From Maribellus sp. YY47 (GTDB taxonomy: Bacteria; Bacteroidota; Bacteroidia; Bacteroidales; Prolixibacteraceae): 64,000 nt of DNA. The stretch lies in the NCBI RefSeq assembly GCF_023111095.1, contig NZ_JALGYW010000008.1:1-64000 (forward strand), written 5' to 3'. Within the stretch, counting starts at the first letter, position 1; the number at the start of each line of letters is the position of its first letter. The notes under the pieces are model-generated. The model was not told the origin of the DNA. It worked only from the letters and a program-made list of their open reading frames with translations, and searched no databases. Positions 1 through 8,045 of the stretch are shown here, one piece after another. The position numbers and the translations under genes are program-made.

Positions 1-126
1 TTTTCCGGCCACTACTTTGTTTTCGTCGTACCATTTAAACGCCAGCGGATTTCTTGATTCCGGCCCTTCGTATTTAATTTGGTCAATTCCTTTGAAATAC
101 TCTTTGTTTCCTTTTAAAACTTCCAT
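1..126 (-). CDS. xylA: xylose isomerase, N-terminal part (cut by window edge)
   Basis: Only the first 42 codons are present, reading from the ATG at 126 to the left edge. The visible residues include [20 protein letters not shown] followed by [13 protein letters not shown], the characteristic N-terminus of bacterial xylose isomerase, which converts D-xylose to D-xylulose in the cytoplasm. The gene starts 24 bp after the stop of the upstream oxidoreductase and shares its strand with xylulokinase and the GntR regulator, so it is probably the last visible gene of a xylose operon. The catalytic residues lie outside the window. The assignment rests on the N-terminal signature plus context and is firm. 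Confidence 0.9.
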   Translation of the reverse strand, partial: MEVLKGNKEYFKGIDQIKYEGPESRNPLAFKWYDENKVVAGK

Positions 127-150
127 TATAATATGATTTTAATGATTGTA

Positions 151-1503
151 TCAGATGTTTTCGCCATAAGCCCAGCCTTCACGTGGCGTTTCCTTGATGT
201 AAGGATCCAGCTCCGGTCTGTCTAAAGCTTTCATGTTTTGCGCATCGTAGGTGATTTTTCCTCCGAAACGTTGTGCCAAAACGCCTACCTGTGCCATTTC
301 CATTAAACTGGCGGAATAGTCAAAATTAGAACCGGGAAGCGTACCGTTTTTAATGGCATCCACCCATTCCTGAACCGGCTTTTCTTCTCCCACTCTGGGG
401 AATTTTTGTGCCGGAGCATCTTTCAGAAATACATTCCATTCTTCTTCGGGAACCAGCAATCTTGGATTATTGGGTCTCATCCCGGTAAACAGGGTTTGTT
501 TGTCACCTATCATAATCATTCCGGCATCGGGCAGTTCATTCAGTCCCCACTCCGGTTTTACTTGCGGCTTTTCTATTCCTTCATACCATTTCATGGTAAC
601 AGGCGCTTTATTTCCACGGGCTCCAAAATTCCAGGTAACAACCGATTCAGTGGCAACAAAACTATGATCGGCGACAGGATCTTTTACAAATGCTTCCACT
701 GTTTCAGGCAAGCCGAGATCAAGTGCCCAAAATGGCGCATCGAGGGTGTGGCAACACCAATCACCCAGTTTGCCGTTGCCATAATCGTAAAAACCTCTCC
801 ATGTTCTTGGCGCATACAGTTTGTTAAACGGGCGCTCGCTTACAGGCCCTTGCCATAGCTCCCAGTCCAAACCGTCAGGAATGGCTTGTTCTTCGGGTGG
901 AAAACTATTGGGTTGAGCAAAATAGCTGTCTTTTTCAAAATCGATCTTTCCCTGCCAGGCTATCACTTCTTTTACTTCGCCCAGAACACCGGCTTCGTAC
1001 CATTCCTTTACCAATCTGATTCCATTGGTGGTATGACCCTGGTTGCCCATTTGAGAAACTATGCCATAATGTTTAGCTGCTTTTTTTAATGTGCGCAATT
1101 GCCAGATATTGTGGGCCAGTGGTTTTTCAACGAATACATGTTTTCCAAGTTCCATTGCAGCCATTGCTGCCGGAAAATGGGTGTGGTCAGGAGTGGCGAT
1201 CATAACGGCATCAATTTCATTGGCCATTTCGTCGAACATTTTCCTGAAATCTTTGTACCATTTGGCATTGGGAACTGCTTTTTTCGCTTCTTCCGTCTGG
1301 CGGTCATCAACGTCACACATGGCCACCAGGCTTTCAACCGGAACCTGGCTCCAACTGGCTTGTCCCCGGCCACCAACACCAATCATCGCAAATCTCAGTT
1401 TTTGAGTATTGGGTGAACAACTGATTAAATTTGGAATAAATGCTATTCCAATGCCGGCAGCTGTGCCGGATTTTAGAAACGATCTTCTGGAAAAATTTTT
1501 CAT
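151..1503 (-). CDS. Tat-exported Gfo/Idh/MocA-family oxidoreductase lipoprotein
   Basis: A 450-residue NAD(P)-dependent oxidoreductase. The N-terminus carries a twin-arginine motif (SRRSFLK, residues 5-11) and a hydrophobic stretch ending in a lipobox-like LISC with Cys29, so it is probably exported folded and lipid-anchored. The Rossmann motif GVGGRG follows at about residues 42-47 and the family EKP signature at about 126-128. Members act on sugars or sugar-like alcohols, but the substrate cannot be read from sequence. It lies between xylulokinase (45 bp upstream) and xylA (24 bp downstream) on the same strand, which links it to xylose or xyloside use. An exported redox enzyme inside a cytoplasmic xylose operon is unusual. 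Confidence 0.85.
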   Translation of the reverse strand: MKNFSRRSFLKSGTAAGIGIAFIPNLISCSPNTQKLRFAMIGVGGRGQASWSQVPVESLVAMCDVDDRQTEEAKKAVPNAKWYKDFRKMFDEMANEIDAVMIATPDHTHFPAAMAAMELGKHVFVEKPLAHNIWQLRTLKKAAKHYGIVSQMGNQGHTTNGIRLVKEWYEAGVLGEVKEVIAWQGKIDFEKDSYFAQPNSFPPEEQAIPDGLDWELWQGPVSERPFNKLYAPRTWRGFYDYGNGKLGDWCCHTLDAPFWALDLGLPETVEAFVKDPVADHSFVATESVVTWNFGARGNKAPVTMKWYEGIEKPQVKPEWGLNELPDAGMIMIGDKQTLFTGMRPNNPRLLVPEEEWNVFLKDAPAQKFPRVGEEKPVQEWVDAIKNGTLPGSNFDYSASLMEMAQVGVLAQRFGGKITYDAQNMKALDRPELDPYIKETPREGWAYGENI

Positions 1504-1547
1504 GACAATTATTGATTTAGGTTACGTTTACAGTTTAGTCGCATTTA

Positions 1548-3032
1548 TTAACCGATTTCCTTTTCGAGCCGGGTTTTCCAGTTTTCGTAGGCTGCCTGGT
1601 AGGCTGCTGAATTTTTGGTGTCGGGCTCAATAACATCCAGTTTTTTCAGGTTGATGAAGGCCTCGGTAAAGGATTTGTAATACCCCGAGCCAACACCAGC
1701 GCCGCGCGCTGCACCAACCGATCCGTCGGTGTTATACAATTCGATGGTAGCGCCCGAAATTCCTGCCAGCGTTTCCCGAAATAGGGGACTGAGGAACATA
1801 TTTGCTTTTCCGGCTTTGATAACTGCTGCATCGATCCCAATATTTTTCATGATGTCCATGCCATATCTGAACGAAAACACAATGCCTTCCTGTGCAGCGC
1901 GTAACAGGTGGCTTTTGCTGTGACGGTTAAAGTCAATTCCGGAAAACTGCGAACCGATATTTCTGTTCTGCAATACGCGTTCAGCCCCGTTTCCAAACGG
2001 AAGAATTGACAATCCATCGGCGCCAATAGCTACCTGGGAAGCCAGTTCGTTCATTTCTTCGTACGAAAGGTTTTCTCCGACCATTCTTTTTAGCCAGGCA
2101 TTTAAAATACCGGTTCCGTTGATGCAGAGCAGAACACCCAAACGCGGATCTTTACCGGTGTGATTTACATGGGCAAAAGTATTTACCCTCGATTTTGGAT
2201 CGAATTTTATTTCGTCGCTTACTCCGTAAACCACTCCGGAAGTACCTGCAGTGGTTGCAATTTCGCCGGGATTCAGCACGTTGAGCGAAAGAGCATTGTT
2301 GGGTTGGTCGCCGGCCCGGTAGCTTATTTTTGTTTTAGTTGAAAGCCCCAGTTCTTTTGCGGCTTTTTCAGAAACCTGACCGGAAACAGCGAATGTGGGG
2401 ACAATCTCCGGGATTATTTCAGATGAAAATCCATAGTTTTCGAATAGCAGATTGGCAAGCGAGTTTTCATGGAAATTCCACATGATCCCCTCGGAAAGAC
2501 CACTGACCGTGGTTTGTGGCAGCCCGGTTAATTTCATGGCGATATAATCGCCCGGTAACATGATCTTGTAGACTTTGTCAAATAATTCCGGTTCGTTTTC
2601 TTTTACCCATTTTAGTTTCGATGCGGTAAAATTACCCGGAGAATTCAGCAGCTTGGTTAAGCAACGTTGCTCACCAATTTCAGAAAATGCTTTATCGCCA
2701 TAGGCAGCGGCGCGGCTGTCGCACCAGATAATGGAAGGCCGGATGACTTCCAGGTTTTTGTCGACCATTACCAACCCATGCATTTGGTACGAAATGCCAA
2801 TTGACTCAATATCTTCAGGAGAAACTTTTGAGAGGGATAACACTTCTGGCAAAGCCAGTTTCAGGTTTTCCCACCAAAGTTCGGGGGCTTGTTCTGCCCA
2901 CCCTGATTGGAGGGCCGTAATTTTCATTTCCTGTTTTGGATAATAAGCGCTGGCAACCAGGTTGCCTTTTTCTCCTTCAATAAGCGAAACTTTTACCGAT
3001 GAGCTTCCAATATCGAATCCTAATAAGTGCAT
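1548..3032 (-). CDS. xylB: xylulokinase (FGGY family)
   Basis: A 494-residue FGGY carbohydrate kinase that phosphorylates D-xylulose to xylulose-5-phosphate, using ATP, for entry to the pentose phosphate pathway. The N-terminal phosphate-binding loop is seen as FDIGSSSVK (residues 6-14). The second domain carries YRAGDQPNN followed by an ATTAGTSG loop, as in xylulokinases. Length is normal. Substrate specificity is taken from the neighbouring xylA and the GntR-type regulator upstream. A well-formed promoter lies at 3089-3119, and the leader holds a repeated TGTTCTG element shared with the regulator gene. Glycerokinase or gluconokinase identity is less likely given the context. Confidence 0.9.
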   Translation of the reverse strand: MHLLGFDIGSSSVKVSLIEGEKGNLVASAYYPKQEMKITALQSGWAEQAPELWWENLKLALPEVLSLSKVSPEDIESIGISYQMHGLVMVDKNLEVIRPSIIWCDSRAAAYGDKAFSEIGEQRCLTKLLNSPGNFTASKLKWVKENEPELFDKVYKIMLPGDYIAMKLTGLPQTTVSGLSEGIMWNFHENSLANLLFENYGFSSEIIPEIVPTFAVSGQVSEKAAKELGLSTKTKISYRAGDQPNNALSLNVLNPGEIATTAGTSGVVYGVSDEIKFDPKSRVNTFAHVNHTGKDPRLGVLLCINGTGILNAWLKRMVGENLSYEEMNELASQVAIGADGLSILPFGNGAERVLQNRNIGSQFSGIDFNRHSKSHLLRAAQEGIVFSFRYGMDIMKNIGIDAAVIKAGKANMFLSPLFRETLAGISGATIELYNTDGSVGAARGAGVGSGYYKSFTEAFINLKKLDVIEPDTKNSAAYQAAYENWKTRLEKEIG

Positions 3033-3066
3033 GGTTATGATTGTTTAGTCGTTTTAGTTATTTTAA

Positions 3067-3119
3067 TCTGTTCTGTTCTGTTGTAAGCCAAATTTAAAGC
3101 CTGTTTCCAAGCTTTCAAA
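3067..3119 (-). promoter_or_regulatory. xylB promoter with candidate XylR operator
   Basis: Read on the minus strand, TTTG (3119-3116) is followed after 19 bp by TAAATTTG (3096-3089). This is an excellent match to the Bacteroidota primary sigma consensus TTTG-N19-TAnnTTTG and places transcription start near 3083. Directly at the expected start, the plus strand reads TCTGTTCTGTTCTGTT (3067-3082), a 5-bp tandem repeat whose 14-bp core TGTTCTGTTCTGTT recurs upstream of the regulator gene at 4170-4183. A repressor bound there would block initiation. The operator role is inference. Confidence 0.7.
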
Positions 3120-3143
3120 ACAATAAAAAAGTGTTTTAGAACA

Positions 3144-4139
3144 TCACAACGAAGAACGTATGGTCAGTGATGTCGGGACCGTAAATTTCATCGGTTTGCC
3201 GGCGTTTACAAACTCCGCTGCTTTTTGCCCCATTATTTCAAAACCGGTAGAGATTACGGTAATGCCATTTTTTACATATTTCTTCATGGGAGTTTCGTTG
3301 TAGGAAATTACGCCCACCTGTTGTCCCGGCTCGTAGCCCATTTCGGCACACTGGTCGAGTAAATGGGCGAGGGTGCGGTCGCTTACCAGGAAATAAAGTG
3401 AGCCTTTTTTGATCCGAAAATCTTCGGCATTGTAGATCACTTCATGCTTGATCTTAAAGTCGTTGCAGAATTTATTGAAATACTCAATGGCATCTTTGGG
3501 GTGGTAAGTAAAAGGTGGATAGTAAAAAACAAAATTATTGTACTTTTTTATCGAATCCAGATTGTCGGCAAAGCAATCGTATACTGCTTGTCCAAAGTCT
3601 TGCCGAACGGTATTGGTGTTTTCGTCGGATCGGATGTTCCAGTCGATGATCAAAAGCTGATCGGCAGGAATTTTTTGGATGATCTGATTCACTTTTGGGT
3701 GATCAAAATTCATGATGATGTACTTGCTGTATTTTCCGAGGCTCTCATCAATAATCTTTTCAAAAAGACCAATGTTATAATGATGAAATTGCAGATCGAC
3801 ACTTACGTTTTTATTCAGCTGTTTAACAAACGAATGATACAAGACTTCTTTGTAAGCTTTAAACGTGTCGAGGAAAAGAAAGACTTTGGTAATTTTTTTG
3901 GTAACAAAATAACCGCGGTTCGGAACCGATTCCACCACTCCTCTTTTTTTCAGTTCGGCGTATGCTTTAAAAACCGTATCGCGGGATAATTGTGATTCCT
4001 TGATCAATTGATTTACCGAAGGAAGCATTTCTCCTTCTTTCAGCTGATTCTGACTAATGGCATCGATAATCGATTCAACCAATTGCTGGAATTTCAGCAC
4101 GTTCGAATTTTCGTCGATCTTAATGTTTAATTTACTCAT
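3144..4139 (-). CDS. GntR-family regulator with LacI-like sugar-binding domain (XylR-type)
   Basis: A 331-residue regulator. Residues 1-80 form a GntR winged helix (GEMLPSVNQLIKESQLSRDT followed by VFKAYAELKKRGVVESVPNRG). The rest resembles a periplasmic-binding-protein-like effector domain ending in VPTSLTIRSS, as in LacI-family sugar sensors. This architecture is common for regulators of Bacteroidota sugar operons. It is encoded just upstream of xylB (111 bp gap) on the same strand and has its own promoter candidate at 4186-4193. It probably senses xylose or xylulose and controls the downstream genes and itself through the repeated element found at both promoters. The ligand is inferred from the neighbours. 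Confidence 0.85.
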   Translation of the reverse strand: MSKLNIKIDENSNVLKFQQLVESIIDAISQNQLKEGEMLPSVNQLIKESQLSRDTVFKAYAELKKRGVVESVPNRGYFVTKKITKVFLFLDTFKAYKEVLYHSFVKQLNKNVSVDLQFHHYNIGLFEKIIDESLGKYSKYIIMNFDHPKVNQIIQKIPADQLLIIDWNIRSDENTNTVRQDFGQAVYDCFADNLDSIKKYNNFVFYYPPFTYHPKDAIEYFNKFCNDFKIKHEVIYNAEDFRIKKGSLYFLVSDRTLAHLLDQCAEMGYEPGQQVGVISYNETPMKKYVKNGITVISTGFEIMGQKAAEFVNAGKPMKFTVPTSLTIRSSL

Positions 4140-4168
4140 CGTATAAAATCAGTCTTGTTGTGTAAAAG

Positions 4169-4193
4169 TGTTCTGTTCTGTTATGCAAAGCTA
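4169..4193 (-). promoter_or_regulatory. regulator-gene promoter and second copy of the operator repeat
   Basis: On the minus strand TAGCTTTG (4193-4186) matches the Bacteroidota -7 element. No TTTG stands at the expected -33 position. Within the next few bases the plus strand reads GTGTTCTGTTCTGTTATGC (4169-4187), containing the same TGTTCTGTTCTGTT core as the xylB promoter and at the same position relative to the predicted start. The shared sequence in two otherwise unrelated spacers suggests one regulator acting on both. Confidence 0.6.
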
Positions 4194-4414
4194 AAAATAA
4201 ATGGTTTGGATTTGTTTGTACTGAAAATTATTTCAGGTAATACGTTTTAACATTTATTAATGATGTGGTAATAATAAGCGATTAAGCCCGGCGTTTATCC
4301 ACCAAAGGATAGGGTGTAGTGTTTTTTTCTTAGTGGTTAAGTTTGGTCAGCAATTCTTTTTACGCTTCACTTTTATCCTTTTTTCTTCTAATTTTGATTT
4401 TCAAAAATAAAAAC

Positions 4415-4984
4415 ATGCTTCGTAACCTAATTCTAAAAAACCGCAGTTACCGCAGGTTTAATCCTGATTTTAAGTTATTGCCCGAACAAATTGAAAAGTG
4501 GATCGATTTAGCCCGCTTAACAGCCAGCGGAAGAAATATGCAACCGTTAAAATATGCCATTGTTACGGAACCCGAGCTTTGTGAAAGCATTTTCCCGTTT
4601 TTAGGTTGGGCGGGGTATTTAAGCGATTGGAAAGGACCAGCCGAACACGAACGGCCGGTGGCTTATGTTATGGTTTTAAAAGATAAAACGATTTCAGACA
4701 ATCATTACTGCGACGATGGAATTGCCATGCAAAGTATTCTTTTAGCTGCAGTGGAAGACGGTTGTGGCGGGTGTATTATTGGTTCTGTTAACAAGAGCAA
4801 GGTTGCGCGACTGCTGGAATTGCCTTCCCATTTGGAATTGCTTTGGGCAATTGCGCTGGGTAAACCTGCAGAAGAAGTGGTGATTGACACTGCCGGCGAC
4901 GATATTAAGTACTGGCGCGATGAAAAGGATATTCATCATGTACCCAAAAGAGCGTTAACTGAAGTGCTGGTGCTGAAGAAATAA
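4415..4984 (+). CDS. nitroreductase-family protein
   Basis: A 189-residue FMN-dependent nitroreductase-fold protein. The N-terminus RSYRRFNPD and the following TASGRNMQPLKYAIV are typical FMN-binding segments. The C-terminal half carries GGCIIGSVNKSKVARLLELP and the usual LLWAIALGKP strand. The ATG at 4415 is chosen over an in-frame ATG at 4343 because family homology begins with MLRNLIL and the upstream residues are hydrophobic and unlike the family. A -7 element TAAGTTTG at 4338-4345 fits this start. The physiological substrate is unknown; members reduce quinones, nitro compounds or enoates. It stands alone, facing proline dehydrogenase across a shared terminator. Confidence 0.8.
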   Translation: MLRNLILKNRSYRRFNPDFKLLPEQIEKWIDLARLTASGRNMQPLKYAIVTEPELCESIFPFLGWAGYLSDWKGPAEHERPVAYVMVLKDKTISDNHYCDDGIAMQSILLAAVEDGCGGCIIGSVNKSKVARLLELPSHLELLWAIALGKPAEEVVIDTAGDDIKYWRDEKDIHHVPKRALTEVLVLKK

Positions 4985-5012
4985 AAAAGGATGGTTTATA
5001 GCCATCCTTTTT
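4984..5012. terminator. bidirectional terminator between nitroreductase and proline dehydrogenase
   Basis: A perfect 11-bp stem, AAAAAGGATGG (4984-4994) and CCATCCTTTTT (5002-5012), encloses a 7-nt loop. A and T tracts flank both sides, so it can end transcription from both convergent genes. Confidence 0.85.
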
Positions 5013-5033
5013 CATTGTATAATGTTCAGAAAA

Positions 5034-5945
5034 TTATCCTCTTACAAAAAGTGCTTTAATAATGTGTTGCGCCATTTTTGGATTTTCTTTGAGCCTGCGG
5101 GTTGAATAGTTGAACCATTTTAGCCCGTAGGGAACATAAACGCGCATCAGGTGACCGTCGTCAACAATGCTTTGACGAAGTTCCGGGGTAACGCCGTACA
5201 ACATCTGAAATTCGTACATGTGTTTCGGAATGTTCATTTCCCGGATCATTTTGATGGCTTCATCTACCAGGTATTTATCGTGCGTGGCGATACCGGCGTA
5301 CATCTTGTTTTCGAACATGAATTTCAGGTCGGCCAGGTAATTGTCCCTGACTTCCTGGTAGCCTTTGAAGGCAATTTTTTCAGGCTCAATGTAAATTCCT
5401 TTACAAAGGCGGAAACTGATCGGGTGTGCTTCAGTATTCAGGTCGTTTAACGCTTCCAGGTCGCTCTTTGTCCGTCTCATGTAGGCTTGTAAAACCAGTC
5501 CTACGTTGGCCGGAAATTCGGTACGTAGTCTCCTGAATATTTCAATTTCCATATCGACACACTGCGAATCTTCCATATCGATTCTGATAAACGAATTTTT
5601 AGAAGCTGCCATTTTTACAACCTCGCGCATATATTTATAGCATACTTCTTTGTCGATCAGCAGGCCAAACATCGTGGGCTTAACCGAAAAGTTTCCTTTT
5701 ACATTCTCTGTTGTGAACCGCTCAATCACATCCAGGTAATCCTTGCAGTTTTGTTCTGCTTCGTCGAGGTTTTTAATAAACTCGCCCAGGATGTCGATGG
5801 TTACTTCAATATTTTTCGCATTAAGCAATTTTGAAGCCAGTACTGCGTCTTCAATCGTTTCGCCGGCGATATACCGTTTCGAAAATACCCACACCAATTT
5901 CTTTGGCATGTAGGGTAATATATTTGATATGATCTTGTTCAACAT
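5034..5945 (-). CDS. proline dehydrogenase (monofunctional)
   Basis: A 303-residue FAD enzyme of the ProDH TIM-barrel family, which oxidises proline to pyrroline-5-carboxylate and passes electrons to the membrane quinone pool. Recognisable segments are FSVKPTMFGL, FIRIDMEDSQ, VGLVLQAYMRRTKSDLEAL, RLCKGIYIEPEKIAFKG, IATHDKYLVDEAI, and the C-terminal MLYGVTPELRQSIVDDGHL with VYVPYG and the RRLKENP arginines that bind the substrate carboxylate. The length fits the stand-alone enzyme, not the PutA fusion, and no P5C dehydrogenase gene is present in the window. It is monocistronic, facing the nitroreductase. Confidence 0.9.
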   Translation of the reverse strand: MLNKIISNILPYMPKKLVWVFSKRYIAGETIEDAVLASKLLNAKNIEVTIDILGEFIKNLDEAEQNCKDYLDVIERFTTENVKGNFSVKPTMFGLLIDKEVCYKYMREVVKMAASKNSFIRIDMEDSQCVDMEIEIFRRLRTEFPANVGLVLQAYMRRTKSDLEALNDLNTEAHPISFRLCKGIYIEPEKIAFKGYQEVRDNYLADLKFMFENKMYAGIATHDKYLVDEAIKMIREMNIPKHMYEFQMLYGVTPELRQSIVDDGHLMRVYVPYGLKWFNYSTRRLKENPKMAQHIIKALFVRG

Positions 5946-6117
5946 TCCAAATTTTAATTAATACTATTTTTTCCACGGTAAAATTAGTATCGGCAGTAAC
6001 TTTAATTCAATGACGTTTATCATTCACGAATTATGATTTAATGCAGGTTTCCCGACGTAGCGGTTGTTAATAAGATTAAAAAAACAGGTTTGCTATATTG
6101 CGTTTCAACGAAAAAAT

Positions 6118-6125
6118 TATCTTTG
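6118..6125 (+). promoter_or_regulatory. -7 element upstream of the OmpH-like gene
   Basis: TATCTTTG matches TAnnTTTG and lies 53 bp before the start codon. An ATTG 17 bp upstream (6097-6100) is a weak -33 candidate. Confidence 0.5.
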
Positions 6126-6178
6126 TTCGGTCTATAAAAAGAATAAACCTACTTGTTTGAATTTAAAGTAAAATTGTA

Positions 6179-6781
6179 ATGAAAGGATCATCAATTGTTG
6201 TTAGTGCAGTGTTATTTGTGGCAGTTGCCGTGTTATATGTTCTTCATTTTACAGGAGGCAGTGGTAATGATACAACCGCGACAGACGGAAGTAAGAGCAA
6301 CGAATCACTTGGCGGATTGAAAATAGCATATGTCAAAGCCGACTCGATTATTGTTAATTATGATTTGGCCCAGGAGCTGCACGACGAGTTTTCAAAGAAA
6401 CAGGAAGCTTATAACAGTGAATACGGAACAAAACGTCAGACATTTGAAAAAGAAGCTGCTGCATTTCAGGAAAAATTACAACGCGGAGGATTTTTAACCG
6501 AGCAAACTGCCGTTAAAGAACGCGATCGTTTACTTGGAAAAGAGCAGGAAATCGTAAAACTTGATCAGGAATTGTCGGCTAAGTTGATGGAAATTCAGCA
6601 GGAAAATAACAAGAAGATTCTGGATAACCTGATGGATTACCTGAAACGTTACAACGAAACCGCCAAATACGATTTCATCTTCAACTCGGGGGAGGTTTTG
6701 ATTGGCCCGGAAGCGCATAATCTTACTGCAGAAGTGCTGGCTGCTTTGAATGAGGAGCATAAGGCTGCAAAAGACAAATAG
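6179..6781 (+). CDS. OmpH/Skp-family periplasmic chaperone-like protein
   Basis: A 200-residue protein with an N-terminal membrane or signal segment (residues 5-25), a polar linker, then an OmpH/Skp core beginning with the strand LKIAYVKADSII. A long charged coiled-coil arm follows (about residues 75-160), and the chain ends with YDFIFNSGEVLIG, the closing strand of the family. Skp-like proteins bind unfolded outer membrane proteins in the periplasm as trimers. Single-copy context with its own promoter and a strong terminator suggests an independent transcription unit. The uncleaved-looking N-terminus may leave it anchored in the inner membrane. Confidence 0.8.
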   Translation: MKGSSIVVSAVLFVAVAVLYVLHFTGGSGNDTTATDGSKSNESLGGLKIAYVKADSIIVNYDLAQELHDEFSKKQEAYNSEYGTKRQTFEKEAAAFQEKLQRGGFLTEQTAVKERDRLLGKEQEIVKLDQELSAKLMEIQQENNKKILDNLMDYLKRYNETAKYDFIFNSGEVLIGPEAHNLTAEVLAALNEEHKAAKDK

Positions 6782-6803
6782 ACAAAAACATTCAACATAA
6801 ATT

Positions 6804-6831
6804 AAATCCGGGTATAGCCCGGATTTTTTTT
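6804..6831 (+). terminator. intrinsic terminator after the OmpH-like gene
   Basis: A 9-bp stem AAATCCGGG (6804-6812) / CCCGGATTT (6818-6826) with a 5-nt loop is followed by a T tract. Confidence 0.9.
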
Positions 6832-6857
6832 GCCGTTTATTTTAGTTTTGTACTACT

Positions 6858-8045
6858 GTGTTTGCCAATCAATATATAATCAAAAACAACATAGAGGCTC
6901 TGTTGCCGCAGAAGCCTGATAGTGGTCTCGGGATCGTTGTAGTAATTCCGTGCCTGCGCGAACCTGCTGTTTTGAATACATTGCGCTCGCTCGAAAGATG
7001 TATTTTGCCGGAAATGGCGGTTGAAGTACTTGTTTTGATCAACCATTCCGAGGTAGCGTCAGAAGCAACCCAATCGTTTAACCAAAAAACCAGAACGGAA
7101 CTGGATGTGTGGATCGGCAAAAACTGCAAAAGCAAATTGTCATTCTTTGCCATTGGACCTGTGGAACTCCGAAAAAAGTGGGCAGGAGCAGGGCTGGCGC
7201 GAAAAAAAGGAATGGATGAAGCCCTTCTTCGGTTTAATGCCATAGGTAAGAACGATGGTATTATTGTTTCGTTGGATGCTGATACATTGGTAGAGCCGAA
7301 TTATTTGGTTGAAATTGAGAACCATTTCAGAAATAATCCAAAGGAAGTGGGGGCTACCATCTCGTTTTCGCATCAAACCGAAAATCTCGAATCCAAACAA
7401 CTGCAGGGAATTGAATTGTATGAAAAGTACCTCGGCTATTATAAACGAGCGTTGGATTATGCGGGCTATCCTTTTTCGATGTTCACCGTGGGCTCGGCCT
7501 TTGCTGTTACGGCACAGGCCTATGTAAAACGCGGGGGAATGAACCGTCGGCAGGCTGGGGAAGATTTTTACTTCCTGCAAAACCTCGTTCAAATCGGACG
7601 CGTGGGAGAAATTCTTACTACCACAGTCCAGCCATCGGCACGGTTGTCTGATAGGGTGCCGTTTGGTACCGGCCCTATTTTGCAGAAGTGGCTCGCTGGA
7701 GAAGAAGACCTGACTTCGACATATAATTTTGATGCTTTCAGCGACTTAAAGGCATTTTTTGATCGGGTAGCAGATTTGTATCTTATTGATGAATCCGGAT
7801 ACCAAAAGATCATCAGCGAATTACCCAAGTCGGTGGCTGCATTTTTAACCGAGGATGTTTTTGACGAAGATCTGGCTGAATTAAATGCGAACTGTGCTTC
7901 TGTCGGTATGTTTCAAAAGCGTTTCTTCCAGAAATTCAACGCTTTCAGAATTCTGAAGTTTTTGAATTTTGCCCACGCAGGCTTCTATGAAAAAGCAAAC
8001 CTGGAAGAACAATGTGAAAAACTGGATGCTGAAACGAATCATTGA
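6858..8045 (+). CDS. family 2 glycosyltransferase, soluble
   Basis: A 395-residue GT-A fold protein. The nucleotide-sugar strand is VVVIPCLREPAVLNTLRSL near residue 27, the DxD-type metal site is SLDADTLVEPNYL in the first half, and a later GEDFYFLQNL supplies the usual acidic catalytic segment. No membrane segments are seen. The GTG at 6858 is taken as start because an in-frame TAG lies at 6843-6845 and no ATG is available before the conserved strand. A perfect -7 element TAGTTTTG (6843-6850) lies immediately upstream, so the message may have almost no leader. The acceptor is unknown. The 3' end overlaps the convergent lipoprotein gene by 7 bp. Confidence 0.75.
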   Translation: MFANQYIIKNNIEALLPQKPDSGLGIVVVIPCLREPAVLNTLRSLERCILPEMAVEVLVLINHSEVASEATQSFNQKTRTELDVWIGKNCKSKLSFFAIGPVELRKKWAGAGLARKKGMDEALLRFNAIGKNDGIIVSLDADTLVEPNYLVEIENHFRNNPKEVGATISFSHQTENLESKQLQGIELYEKYLGYYKRALDYAGYPFSMFTVGSAFAVTAQAYVKRGGMNRRQAGEDFYFLQNLVQIGRVGEILTTTVQPSARLSDRVPFGTGPILQKWLAGEEDLTSTYNFDAFSDLKAFFDRVADLYLIDESGYQKIISELPKSVAAFLTEDVFDEDLAELNANCASVGMFQKRFFQKFNAFRILKFLNFAHAGFYEKANLEEQCEKLDAETNH

